From: Mangrovimonas spongiae
GTDB taxonomy: Bacteria > Bacteroidota > Bacteroidia > Flavobacteriales > Flavobacteriaceae
Reading direction: 5' to 3'
Assembly (NCBI RefSeq): GCF_003944795.1
Contig: NZ_RWBG01000001.1
Coordinates: forward strand, 496,001 to 560,000
Length of the DNA: 64,000 bases
Below the pieces are notes generated by a model. The model was not told the DNA's origin. It searched no databases and saw nothing but the letters and a program-made list of their open reading frames with translations. How positions within the stretch are numbered: the stretch's first letter is position 1; each line of letters begins with the position of its first letter. Positions 16,198 to 24,472 of the stretch are shown here, piece by piece. The position numbers and the translations under genes were made by a program.

Positions 16198-16527
16198 TTA
16201 CAGTGAAAATGATTCGCCACATCCGCAGGTTCTATTAGCATTAGGGTTGTTAAAAACAAACCCAGAGCCGTTTAATCCACCGGAATATTCTAATGTGGTT
16301 CCTATAAGGTACAAAAAGCTTTTTTTGTCAACAATAATTCTTACGTCGTTATCTTCAAAAACTTTATCGCCTTCTAGCTGTTCTTTATCAAATTTTAAAT
16401 CGTATGATAAACCAGAACAACCGCCACTTTTTACGCCAACGCGAACAAAGTCTGTCTCAGCGTTATAGCCGTCTTCAGTCATTAATTCAATGACTTTCTT
16501 TTTAGCTGATTCCGATACTTTTATCAT
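16198..16527 (-). CDS. HesB/IscA/SufA family iron-sulfur carrier
   Basis: The 109-residue A-type carrier binds and transfers Fe-S clusters. The three conserved cysteines are Cys37 in GGCSGLSYDL and Cys101/Cys103 in the terminal CGCGESF. It is the first gene of the suf operon, with a -7 box 29 bases upstream. By context it is the SufA-like carrier, but sequence alone does not separate SufA from IscA. Confidence 0.95.
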   Translation of the reverse strand: MIKVSESAKKKVIELMTEDGYNAETDFVRVGVKSGGCSGLSYDLKFDKEQLEGDKVFEDNDVRIIVDKKSFLYLIGTTLEYSGGLNGSGFVFNNPNANRTCGCGESFSL

Positions 16528-16556
16528 ATATTATTTAGATTAATTAAAATAGAATG

Positions 16557-16564
16557 CAAATATA
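16557..16564 (-). promoter_or_regulatory. -7 box (TATATTTG) of the suf operon
   Basis: TATATTTG on the minus strand lies 29 bases upstream of the first suf gene. No obvious IscR-type or other operator palindrome was seen around it. Confidence 0.55.
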
Positions 16565-16629
16565 CAATATAAGTAGGGTTTTACCATATTACCTAACATT
16601 ATATTAATAAATAGTGTGATAGGGTTTAG

Positions 16630-17712
16630 CTATTGGTTTGAGAAGTTTGGGTTGTTGATAAAGGATGGATCTGAGAGTGTGAGTAAAAAAGCTTTTAAAT
16701 CGGCTTTATCTTGATTTGAAAGTTGTACGCCGCCTTGATCTACTTTTTTCATTAAAGGATCAATGGTAGGGGAGTCTTGCAAACCTTCGCTGTAGTGGTT
16801 TATAACCTCATCTAATGTGGAGAAACGCCCGTCGTGCATGTAGGGTGCTGTGTAGGCTAGGTTTCGTAATGATGGCGATTTAAATTTGCCGTTATCGGCT
16901 GGATCGCCTGTAATTTGTCCTAAGCCGTTATCTGAAAAAGTGGTATCTAGTCCATTATTATGAAAGGCATTGTCTGTCCATAATGGATTATTAGGGTTTC
17001 CGTGACAATGAAAGCAATCGCCACGATCTTCATCCATAAAAATATTTAGACCATTTTGTTCCTGCGTTGTTAACGTCGCTTGACCTAGTAAATATTGGTC
17101 GAATTTAGAATTAGCAGAAATTAAGGTTCTTTCAAATTGCGCAATGGCTTTGGTTGTTAATTCTTTGGTGATATTTTGGTTACCAAAAGCAGCTTTAAAA
17201 AGGTCTGGATATTCTTCATGGTTGTTTAATCTAGTAACCACTTCGCTCCAAGTATTTGCCATTTCGGTAGGATCGGTTACAGGTTGTAGGGCTTGATGTT
17301 CTAACCTAAAAGCTCTGCCATCCCAAAAAAAGTTTTCGTCGTAATTCCAGGCAAGGTTGAATAGTGGCATAGAATTTCTTATGCCTAAATCGCCATTTAC
17401 ACCAGTACTAAACGTATTACTATCTGTAAATGCATTTTGAGGTAAGTGGCAACTAGCACATGCTTGAGTAAAATCTACAGATAGAATAGGGTCGAAAAAT
17501 AATTTTTTTCCTAAAGCTACGCCTTCAACTGTTTGTGGGTTATCTGTGGGGATTATTGGGGCTATGATATTGTCTTCAAAAACCTGAGGAATGTCTAACG
17601 GCGACGGTGTTGGGGTGTTTTGCGTTGGTACATAATCATTATCGGAACTGCTACTTGAGCAGGAACTTAATAGAAATATGATTATAATATGAATATACCA
17701 GCGGTTTTTCAT
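16630..17712 (-). CDS. Dihaem cytochrome c peroxidase family protein (MbnH-like)
   Basis: The 360-residue lipoprotein (LLSSC, Cys18) carries two c-type haem sites, CASCH at 85-89 and CFHCH at 233-237, the FFWDGRA segment at 128-134 and the distal-ligand region YMHDGRFSTL from 291. This is the MauG/CCP superfamily. It lies seven bases downstream of an MbnP gene; in methanobactin systems the dihaem enzyme MbnH oxidises a tryptophan of MbnP to kynurenine to make a copper site. An MbnH-like role is therefore inferred here, although classical peroxidase activity is not excluded. It is the last gene of a five-gene operon. Confidence 0.85.
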   Translation of the reverse strand: MKNRWYIHIIIIFLLSSCSSSSSDNDYVPTQNTPTPSPLDIPQVFEDNIIAPIIPTDNPQTVEGVALGKKLFFDPILSVDFTQACASCHLPQNAFTDSNTFSTGVNGDLGIRNSMPLFNLAWNYDENFFWDGRAFRLEHQALQPVTDPTEMANTWSEVVTRLNNHEEYPDLFKAAFGNQNITKELTTKAIAQFERTLISANSKFDQYLLGQATLTTQEQNGLNIFMDEDRGDCFHCHGNPNNPLWTDNAFHNNGLDTTFSDNGLGQITGDPADNGKFKSPSLRNLAYTAPYMHDGRFSTLDEVINHYSEGLQDSPTIDPLMKKVDQGGVQLSNQDKADLKAFLLTLSDPSFINNPNFSNQ

Positions 17713-17719
17713 TACTTTT

Positions 17720-18496
17720 TTATTGTGTAATTTCTCCTAATGTGAATGCGGAAGCGATGTTTTCTTGCATCATTTTTTGAGCCTCGTAATTAGGCATTAA
17801 AGATGTGTTGTAAGTATTTAAATCCCATAAGTTAGGGTTTTTAAATAGTTCGGCAAGATTAAATTGAATTTCAATTGTTGTGGTTTCAGAAATAGGTATT
17901 TCTGTCGGAAATTCAAAAGCAACAAAGTTTTGTTCAAAATTGTCTTCGCTTACCATTGCCATACCATTATGATAATTAAAAGGCATTGGCGTTGTAGTAT
18001 TAACGTTGTATTGCCCGTCAAATTGTAGGAAATGATAACCGCCACCTAACATTTCTGGCCAATTCCAAGATGCCGAATTTAAATCGGTATAGGCACCATC
18101 AATATTATCTGCTTCGTTAAATCCGTAAACAAATTTTAAAGTGTAATTTCCTGGTGTAACAGCACTTGTGGGAATAAAATTATATGTTTCAGCATCAGAT
18201 AAATCGATAAGCTGATAGCCTTGTAAAGGTGTTGTGTTGCCGTTTTCGTCTAATAGCTCAAAATGAGACAGCAAATATCTAAGTCGTGTAATAGTTAGTA
18301 CTTCTCCATTAGCATTGGTGTATTGCGTGTTTTCAATATCGGAAGGAGAAATTGCTGTGTCATCCCAATTTTGCGTAAAGGTAAATGTGGGAGTAACATT
18401 AATGTTGTTGCTGCCTAGTTTATCGTCATTATCTTCAGTACAAGAGAAAGTAAGCATTCCTAAAATGAGGATTAAAGCTATTTTTTTCATTTTCAA
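17720..18496 (-). CDS. MbnP family copper-binding lipoprotein
   Basis: The 258-residue product is an SPII lipoprotein (LTFSC, Cys19). The body follows the MbnP pattern: FTFTQNWD, LTITRLRYLLSHFEL, QLIDLSDAETYNF and, most diagnostic, the segment SWNWPEMLGGGYHFLQFDG with Trp144, Trp146 and His155. In MbnP a tryptophan in this region is converted to kynurenine by MbnH and takes part in copper binding. The partner MbnH-like gene follows after seven bases. One base separates the start from the stop of the propeller lipoprotein gene, so coupled expression is likely. Confidence 0.87.
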   Translation of the reverse strand: MKMKKIALILILGMLTFSCTEDNDDKLGSNNINVTPTFTFTQNWDDTAISPSDIENTQYTNANGEVLTITRLRYLLSHFELLDENGNTTPLQGYQLIDLSDAETYNFIPTSAVTPGNYTLKFVYGFNEADNIDGAYTDLNSASWNWPEMLGGGYHFLQFDGQYNVNTTTPMPFNYHNGMAMVSEDNFEQNFVAFEFPTEIPISETTTIEIQFNLAELFKNPNLWDLNTYNTSLMPNYEAQKMMQENIASAFTLGEITQ

Positions 18497-18497
18497 G

Positions 18498-19844
18498 TTA
18501 TTTTAAAACTGTTATTAAAAGGTCGGTAAACCCTTTGTTTTCAATGATATCAAAATCTAAACTGTTAGATTCGCCAACAGTTATAATATTACCGTTATTA
18601 ATTTGAACGGCATTGTAAAAAAAGTCTATTTGTGAGCCACCAACAGTTTTTTGCCATAATAAGTTGCCTTTGTTGTTTACTTCAAAAACCCAAGCATCGT
18701 TTTGCCCGTTGTTATTTGTTAGATTACCATCTATACTTCTAGAGCTACCAGATATGACAAAGTTATTGTTTTGAGTTTTAGAAATAGAGCGTCCAACATC
18801 GAAACCGCTTCCACCAAACGACTTTTGCCATAATAAATCGCCTTCAGGTGTTATTTTTATAAGCCATAAATCTGCCAAGCCATAGTTTGTACTGACATCT
18901 TCATTGTCACTTCTAGTATCTCCAACAATTAAGTAATTACCGTCGTTTGATTGGGTAATGGCACGTGCTTCGTCAATTTCGGTACCACCAAAGTTTTTTT
19001 CCCAAACAATGTCTCCTGTGCTAGAGGTTTTAACGATCCAAAAATCGTAAGTCCCTATATTATTGGATATGTCTACATCGTCGCTATCCGATGAGCCTAC
19101 TATTATAAAACCGCCATCATTTGTTTCGGTTACGCCATAAGGTGTGTCGGTGAAAAATCCGCCATAATAACGACTCCATTCTAAGTTTCCAGAAGCATCA
19201 AGTTTTAATGCCCAATAATCACCGCCAGCATGTCTGGCATTTGTTCTAGAATTACCTTCGCCGTTAGAAGCAGTAACATCTAACACGCCAGAAATAAGAA
19301 AGCCGTTATCCGATGTTGGAATAACAGAATATCCAGTATCTATTCCGGCATAACCAAAAGACTGTTGCCATAATAAATTCCCGTTAGGAGATAGTTTTGC
19401 TAGCCAATAATCTTTTAGTCCATGGTTATTGGTGACATCTTGATCGTTACTATCACTAAACCCTAAAACGGCTAGAGATCCATCTGGGGTTTCAATAATT
19501 GAATTTCCTCTGTCATTTCCAGTACCGCCAAAGGTTTTACTCCAAAGTAAAGTGTTTTCGCTATTAAATTTTAATACCCAAAAATCAAAACTTTCATTGT
19601 TTTTGTCTGAAATGTCGCCATCCATACTTTGTGTGTAACCTAGAATAGCATAACCGCCATCTTGCGTATTTGTAATAGATGTTGCGGCATCGTTTAAACT
19701 TCCACCAAATGTGTTTATGCTAACAATGTCTCTAGTGACAATGTTTAGTGGATTGGAGTCGTCACCTTTAGAGCAATTGTACATACTAAAAGTGGCGCAG
19801 AAAAGTAATATTATTAGTGTTGTATGTTTTGTTTTTTTAAACAT
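18498..19844 (-). CDS. Seven-repeat beta-propeller-like lipoprotein
   Basis: The 448-residue product has a lipoprotein leader (SMYNCSKG) and then seven copies of a 50-60-residue unit beginning near residue 45. Each starts with FGG(S/T)xxD, continues with T-DGGY-I-G, and closes with D-W-(V/L)K and GNLLWxKS. The third copy has an extra 10-residue insertion. Seven repeats suggest a closed seven-bladed propeller on the cell surface or in the periplasm. The repeat resembles SBBP-type repeats, but I cannot name the family. It lies in the MbnP operon, with gaps of three and one bases to its neighbours. Confidence 0.85.
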   Translation of the reverse strand: MFKKTKHTTLIILLFCATFSMYNCSKGDDSNPLNIVTRDIVSINTFGGSLNDAATSITNTQDGGYAILGYTQSMDGDISDKNNESFDFWVLKFNSENTLLWSKTFGGTGNDRGNSIIETPDGSLAVLGFSDSNDQDVTNNHGLKDYWLAKLSPNGNLLWQQSFGYAGIDTGYSVIPTSDNGFLISGVLDVTASNGEGNSRTNARHAGGDYWALKLDASGNLEWSRYYGGFFTDTPYGVTETNDGGFIIVGSSDSDDVDISNNIGTYDFWIVKTSSTGDIVWEKNFGGTEIDEARAITQSNDGNYLIVGDTRSDNEDVSTNYGLADLWLIKITPEGDLLWQKSFGGSGFDVGRSISKTQNNNFVISGSSRSIDGNLTNNNGQNDAWVFEVNNKGNLLWQKTVGGSQIDFFYNAVQINNGNIITVGESNSLDFDIIENKGFTDLLITVLK

Positions 19845-19847
19845 ATT

Positions 19848-21197
19848 TTAATTCTGACTTCTAATTATAAACAAGCCTCTATCAATATCACTTACAATAA
19901 TGTTACCGCTAGAAAAATAAGGGTAAACACTCCAAGCGCCTTGAAAATTAGCCGTATTACTTTCTGGGTAAGTATCGAAATATCCAGATTCGGTCATGGA
20001 ACCTGAAGCAAGGTTAGATACATCAATAAATCGAACACCAGCACTATAATTTGCTAGGAAAAAGTTATTGCCTTTTACATAGCCATTATGATCTATAGCA
20101 GGTGTTGGGCCTGAATAATCTAAATGAAAAGATGGGTTGTCTAAATCTGACACATCAAAAACCAAAGTTCTTGTATTGTTGCCGTAATATTGTTCATCTA
20201 GTTCGTCGCCTAAAATAAAGTATTCCATATTTTCGGTAAACCATCCTTGGTGTACATAGCCAATATTATTGTAGGTTATGGTTGAAATGATTGTAGGGTT
20301 GCTTTTATCGCTAACATTGGCAATAACAATTTCATCTTCATTACTTCCTATTAAAATCTCTTCTCCTAGATAATCATTATCTGGACCATTGTAGGTGATA
20401 ACTTGTGCATCGTGAGAATAGTCATGTAGCCCACCTTCGCTAATTGGTGATAGTGGGGTTTGAATGTTAATAAAAAGCGGTCCGCCGCCATAGGTGCCAC
20501 TTCTTGAAGTGCCAACAATGTAGGCATAACCAGAGTTTTCGTTGATTACAATGTTGTGCGCACTACCAAAATCGGTAAAATGAGTATCGGCTGTAAAGTC
20601 TTGGGGTTGTGTTATGTTTCTTAGTCTTGTAAGGTCGAAAACTTGCATACCATGCCCAGTGGCTTCACTTACAATAAAAGCGTGATTATTATACACTTTA
20701 ACATCACGCCAAATATTGCCATTATTTCCTGGATTGGCACTAGCGAGTTTTCCTATAAGTTGTGGTTGTGTTGGGTTGGAAATATCTACAAAAGCTGTTC
20801 CTTGAGTAGAACATACTAACGCATATTCTTTTCCTGTTACGGGGTCTGTCCATCCCCAACAATCATTGCCTTCGGCATTAGGTTCGGCTAGTTCATCTAA
20901 AGACATGTAACCAATAAGATCGTAGCCTTCGCAAGGGTAAATGTCTGCCATTCCATCAATACACTCTGCAAGTGGCTGCGGTGTATTGCCTTCGCATGCA
21001 TCGCCAATACCATTTTCGTTAGAGTCGGCTTGATTTGCATTGGCTACTTGTGGGCAATTATCTTCACTATCTGGAACGCCATCGTTATCTGTGTCGATTA
21101 CTGCAATTTCAGCCACAGGTTCGTTGTCACAAGATAACATAACACTAAAACTAAGTGTTATTAATAGTGTTTTTATAATACTTTTTTTAATAATCAT
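19848..21197 (-). CDS. Choice-of-anchor B family lipoprotein with a calcium-type repeat
   Basis: The 449-residue protein has an SPII leader (MLSCDNE). Next comes a thrombospondin type-3-like Ca-binding segment, DTDNDGVPDSEDNCPQ with a second DSNENGIGDAC unit. The rest is a choice-of-anchor B beta-propeller built of LVIVD-type repeats: GKEYALVCSTQGTAFVDIS, NHAFIVSEATGHGMQVFDL and GNNFFLANYSAGVRFIDVS. It ends without a T9SS tail at IRSQN. It is clearly paralogous to the upstream gene, which uses a T9SS tail instead of a lipid anchor. Four bases separate the two genes. Confidence 0.9.
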   Translation of the reverse strand: MIIKKSIIKTLLITLSFSVMLSCDNEPVAEIAVIDTDNDGVPDSEDNCPQVANANQADSNENGIGDACEGNTPQPLAECIDGMADIYPCEGYDLIGYMSLDELAEPNAEGNDCWGWTDPVTGKEYALVCSTQGTAFVDISNPTQPQLIGKLASANPGNNGNIWRDVKVYNNHAFIVSEATGHGMQVFDLTRLRNITQPQDFTADTHFTDFGSAHNIVINENSGYAYIVGTSRSGTYGGGPLFINIQTPLSPISEGGLHDYSHDAQVITYNGPDNDYLGEEILIGSNEDEIVIANVSDKSNPTIISTITYNNIGYVHQGWFTENMEYFILGDELDEQYYGNNTRTLVFDVSDLDNPSFHLDYSGPTPAIDHNGYVKGNNFFLANYSAGVRFIDVSNLASGSMTESGYFDTYPESNTANFQGAWSVYPYFSSGNIIVSDIDRGLFIIRSQN

Positions 21198-21201
21198 AAG
21201 G

Positions 21202-22650
21202 TTATTTGATAATTAGTTTTTTTATGGTTGTATTATTTATTTTAACTAAATACAAACCTGTTGTAAGTTTTTTTGTAGGTAAAACGAAAGATTTAAGGTT
21301 GATATTGTTTGATTTAAAGACAACTTTTCCTAATGTGTTGTACACTTTAATAGATTGAATTATCCCTTCTTTAGAGCTAATTTTAGTTTGATTTATTGCT
21401 GGGTTAGGTAACAAAGTGATTGTTTCTTTAGTTTTAAAAGTACTAGTGTTTAATGTGCCACTTTTTCTAACAACAAATAACCCTCTTTCAATATCACTAA
21501 TGATAATATTTCCACTAGAAAAATAAGGGTAAACACTCCATGCACCATTAAACGCTGTACCATTACTTTCAGGATGCGTATCGAAATAACCAATTTCTTC
21601 CATAGCATCTGTTGCCGCCGATATGTTAGTAATATCTAAAACACGTAATCCAGCTCTGTAATTTGCTATAAAAAATTTATCACCCAAAACGTATCCATTA
21701 TGATCAATCGCAGGTGTAGAGCCGTAGTAGGTAGATGAAAGAATAGGGTTGTCTAAATCGTTAAAATCAAAAACTAGTGTTCTAGTGTTAAAGCCATATC
21801 CTTGTTCGTCTGTTTCATCACCTAATATAAAGTATCTTTGGTCATCTGTAAACCAACCTTGGTGTGTGTATCCAATTTGTGGGTAGGTGATTTCTGAAAG
21901 CTTTACAACGTTATTTTTGTCTGTGACATCAAGTATTAAAACTTCAGACTCATTGCTACCAATATAAATTTCTTTTCCTATGTGTTCGGTGTCTGGGCCG
22001 TTATATGTGACTACTTGTGCATCGTGGGAGTAACCATCATTGGCATAGCCGCCAGCATTAGTAGGGTTGGTCGGGTTGGAAATATCAATAAATGCAGGGC
22101 CGCCAGCATAAGGACCACTTCTACTTGTTCCAACAATATAGGCATATCCAGTATCTTCGTTGATAACAATATTGTGTGCGCTTCCAAACTCTGTATAATG
22201 TGCATCGGCAGTAAATGTTACAGGTGGAGAGGTTACATTTCTAAGTCTAGTTAAATCAAAAACTTGCATACCGTGGTTGCCAACAAGATCGGCTACTATA
22301 AAGGCATGATTATTATATACTTTTACATCGCGCCAATAACTCGTTCCTGCGGCAGTATCTAAACGGCCAAGGAAAATTGGATTTATAGGGCTTGAAATAT
22401 CTACAAAAGCTGTGCTGTTTGTCATGGCTATAATGGCGTATTCTTTTCCGTTTGTTGGGTCTGTCCATCCCCAAATATCACTACCTTCCGGGTTACCTTG
22501 TGTGTTTGCTAATACCGATACTGGTATGTTGGCAAGTAAATCGTAATCGTTACAGGGGTATGCTCCTGCAAAACCGTTATTGCAAGGTGTTTGCGAAAAA
22601 AGAAGGGTTGTTATAAAAAGAGCGTAGATTAAGGGTAAAGTTTTTTTCAC
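21202..22650 (-). CDS. Choice-of-anchor B family protein with T9SS sorting domain (GTG start)
   Basis: The 482-residue product has a cleavable signal peptide ending LLFSQ, a choice-of-anchor B propeller (HAFIVADLVGNHGMQVFDL, YGSTPAIDHNGYVLGDKF), and a C-terminal type A T9SS sorting domain from about residue 410, with LLPNPAINQTKIS, VYNTLGKVVFKS and the final LYLVKINNTTIKKLIIK. It should therefore be secreted or cell-surface attached through the type IX system. The start is GTG at 22650. A -7 box lies 31 bases upstream, making it the first gene of the five-gene operon that ends with MbnP and MbnH. Confidence 0.92.
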   Translation of the reverse strand: MKKTLPLIYALFITTLLFSQTPCNNGFAGAYPCNDYDLLANIPVSVLANTQGNPEGSDIWGWTDPTNGKEYAIIAMTNSTAFVDISSPINPIFLGRLDTAAGTSYWRDVKVYNNHAFIVADLVGNHGMQVFDLTRLRNVTSPPVTFTADAHYTEFGSAHNIVINEDTGYAYIVGTSRSGPYAGGPAFIDISNPTNPTNAGGYANDGYSHDAQVVTYNGPDTEHIGKEIYIGSNESEVLILDVTDKNNVVKLSEITYPQIGYTHQGWFTDDQRYFILGDETDEQGYGFNTRTLVFDFNDLDNPILSSTYYGSTPAIDHNGYVLGDKFFIANYRAGLRVLDITNISAATDAMEEIGYFDTHPESNGTAFNGAWSVYPYFSSGNIIISDIERGLFVVRKSGTLNTSTFKTKETITLLPNPAINQTKISSKEGIIQSIKVYNTLGKVVFKSNNINLKSFVLPTKKLTTGLYLVKINNTTIKKLIIK

Positions 22651-22681
22651 GTTTTTTTGTTAAAAAATTAAAAATGACAAA

Positions 22682-22689
22682 CAAAATTA
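22682..22689 (-). promoter_or_regulatory. -7 box (TAATTTTG) of the MbnP/MbnH operon
   Basis: TAATTTTG on the minus strand is 31 bases upstream of the GTG start at 22650, at the divergent boundary with thiL. Confidence 0.5.
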
Positions 22690-22772
22690 CATGAAAATAG
22701 GGGAATTGTGTGTTTTTGAACCGTTAAAATTAAAGATTTTATGAGTTATAAGGCTATTTCAATGAAAGCGAT

Positions 22773-22780
22773 TATTTTTG
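22773..22780 (+). promoter_or_regulatory. -7 box (TATTTTTG) of thiL, 4 nt from ATG
   Basis: TATTTTTG is followed by CATT and the ATG at 22785. It is one of five perfect -7 boxes in this window that sit 4-5 bases from a start codon. Confidence 0.6.
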
Positions 22781-22784
22781 CATT

Positions 22785-23831
22785 ATGATTGAAGATAAAA
22801 ACCAAGAAAGAACACCACTTTCGGAATTAGGCGAATTTGGTCTTATAGACCACTTAACAAAGCACTTTAAAATATCTAAAGAATCTACGGTAAAAGGCAT
22901 TGGTGACGATGCTGCTGTTTTAGATTTTTCTGATAAAAAAGTAGTTGTAACCACAGATATGCTTGTTGAGCAAGTGCATTTCGATTTAAGTTATATGCCA
23001 TTAAAACATCTTGGCTATAAATCTGTTATGGTTAATTTATCTGATGTTTATGCGATGAATGCTACGGCAACACAAATTACAGTTTCTATAGCAGTTTCTA
23101 ACCGTTTTCCTTTAGAAGCACTAGAAGAATTGTATTCTGGAATTCAAACTGCCGCTGAGGTTTATGGTGTCGATTTGGTTGGTGGCGATACAACATCGTC
23201 TACTTCAGGATTAATTATATCAATTACAGCTTTAGGTGACGTTGATACAGAGAGTATTGTTTATAGAAATGGTGCTAAGCCAAACGATTTATTAGTTGTT
23301 ACTGGAGATTTAGGTGGTGCTTACATGGGATTGCAAGTATTGGAACGTGAGAAAGAAGTGTTTAAAGTTAATCCGCAAAATCAACCAGATTTAGAACCTT
23401 ACACTTATATTGTTGAACGACAGTTAAAGCCAGAAGCTAGAAAGGATATTGTTACGTTATTGAAGGAATTAGAGGTTAAACCAACGTCTATGATTGATAT
23501 TAGCGATGGTTTATCATCGGAGATTATTCATTTATGCAAACAAAGCGATGTTGGTATCGAGTTATACGAAAACAAAATCCCATTAGATCCGCAAGTTATT
23601 TCTACCTGTGAAGAATTTAATATAGATAGTACTACGGTTGCTCTAAATGGTGGAGAAGATTACGAATTATTGTTTACAATAAGTCAAGAAGATTTTCCTA
23701 AAATTAAAGGTAATCCTAATGTAACAGTTATAGGTTTTGTAAAGGATAAAAGCCAAGGCATGCACTTAATTACGCGTGCAGAACAAGCTATTCCATTAAA
23801 AGCACAAGGGTGGAATTCTTTAGAGAATTAA
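22785..23831 (+). CDS. thiL: Thiamine-monophosphate kinase ThiL
   Basis: ThiL phosphorylates thiamine monophosphate with ATP to give the cofactor thiamine diphosphate. The 348-residue product has the AIR synthase/ThiL fold: ELGEFGLIDHL at the N-terminus, the metal and nucleotide segment GIGDDAAVLDFS from residue 38, MVNLSDVYAMNATATQ, VGGDTTSS, and MIDISDGLSSEIIHL. Length is normal. The mRNA is predicted to be leaderless from the -7 box four bases before the ATG. The stop codon abuts the stop codon of a convergent small gene. Confidence 0.96.
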   Translation: MIEDKNQERTPLSELGEFGLIDHLTKHFKISKESTVKGIGDDAAVLDFSDKKVVVTTDMLVEQVHFDLSYMPLKHLGYKSVMVNLSDVYAMNATATQITVSIAVSNRFPLEALEELYSGIQTAAEVYGVDLVGGDTTSSTSGLIISITALGDVDTESIVYRNGAKPNDLLVVTGDLGGAYMGLQVLEREKEVFKVNPQNQPDLEPYTYIVERQLKPEARKDIVTLLKELEVKPTSMIDISDGLSSEIIHLCKQSDVGIELYENKIPLDPQVISTCEEFNIDSTTVALNGGEDYELLFTISQEDFPKIKGNPNVTVIGFVKDKSQGMHLITRAEQAIPLKAQGWNSLEN

Positions 23832-24083
23832 TTAAGAATAGCAAGTTTCTTGCCTTCTTTTAGTACGAGTTTTATACAAGCGTTCTAAATCTTTATTTAT
23901 TTCTTGGCGTTTTTTGGTAAGAGGGGTTAAATGCCCTCTGTCGCTTGTGGTAACTTGTTTGTTGCAGTGTATGCATCTGTATTCTTTTACCGATGCGGTT
24001 ACATACTTTTTTACTACAAATTTATGTTTGAACAATCTGCAATAGAGATTTTTCAAGATGACTGTTTTTTTAAGGTTTGACAA
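23832..24083 (-). CDS. Small CxxC zinc-ribbon-like protein (paralogue 1)
   Basis: The 83-residue basic protein has a GHK-like KHKFVVKKYVTASVKEY segment, a CIHC knuckle and a QEINKDLERLYKTR helix. It is clearly paralogous to the next gene: both share K-F/Y-V-V-x-K-x-V-T-x-x-V-K-E-Y, then CxxC-x-K-Q-(V/L)-T-T, G-x-L-T-x-L-T and E-I-N-x-x-L-E-x-(L/I)-Y. A possible second pair is Cys at NLYC with the CIHC knuckle. It resembles short phage-type zinc ribbons (DUF1660-like), but that is a guess. Its stop abuts the thiL stop on the other strand. Confidence 0.7.
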   Translation of the reverse strand: MSNLKKTVILKNLYCRLFKHKFVVKKYVTASVKEYRCIHCNKQVTTSDRGHLTPLTKKRQEINKDLERLYKTRTKRRQETCYS

Positions 24084-24172
24084 TTCAATTATTAATGAAC
24101 CACTAACTTAAAAAAATAATTGAAGTGATAAAACCTTTAGTGTTAAGATTTTATAAATTAGTGTAATTGCTG

Positions 24173-24406
24173 TTATTTTATACGTACCATTCTTCTTGTG
24201 TAGATGTCTTCAAGAATGGAATTTATTTCTTTAAATGTAGGTGTTAATTCAGTTAAGTCACCATTGCTATTAGTCGTTAGTTGCTTTTTACAACATTTGC
24301 AGGTGTACTCCTTAACATGAGAGGTGACTTGTTTGCTAACAACATACTTGTGACCAATAATATCGCAAATAATTTTAAAGGCATTTTGGTTAGTAGATTT
24401 TTTCAT
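24173..24406 (-). CDS. Small CxxC zinc-ribbon-like protein (paralogue 2)
   Basis: The 77-residue protein is the tandem paralogue of the gene at 23832. It keeps GHKYVVSKQVTSHVKEY, the knuckle CKCC, KKQLTTNSNGDLTELT and EINSILEDIYTRR. The distance between the two genes is 89 bases with no coding potential seen. The conserved IICDIIGHKY start places a cysteine before the GHK motif, as in two-knuckle zinc ribbons. Function unknown. Confidence 0.7.
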   Translation of the reverse strand: MKKSTNQNAFKIICDIIGHKYVVSKQVTSHVKEYTCKCCKKQLTTNSNGDLTELTPTFKEINSILEDIYTRRMVRIK

Positions 24407-24472
24407 AATATAAAAGATTTGGGGATTCTAAACTTAGAAAAAAATCATATAATAACAGTTAAAATTGGTGTT

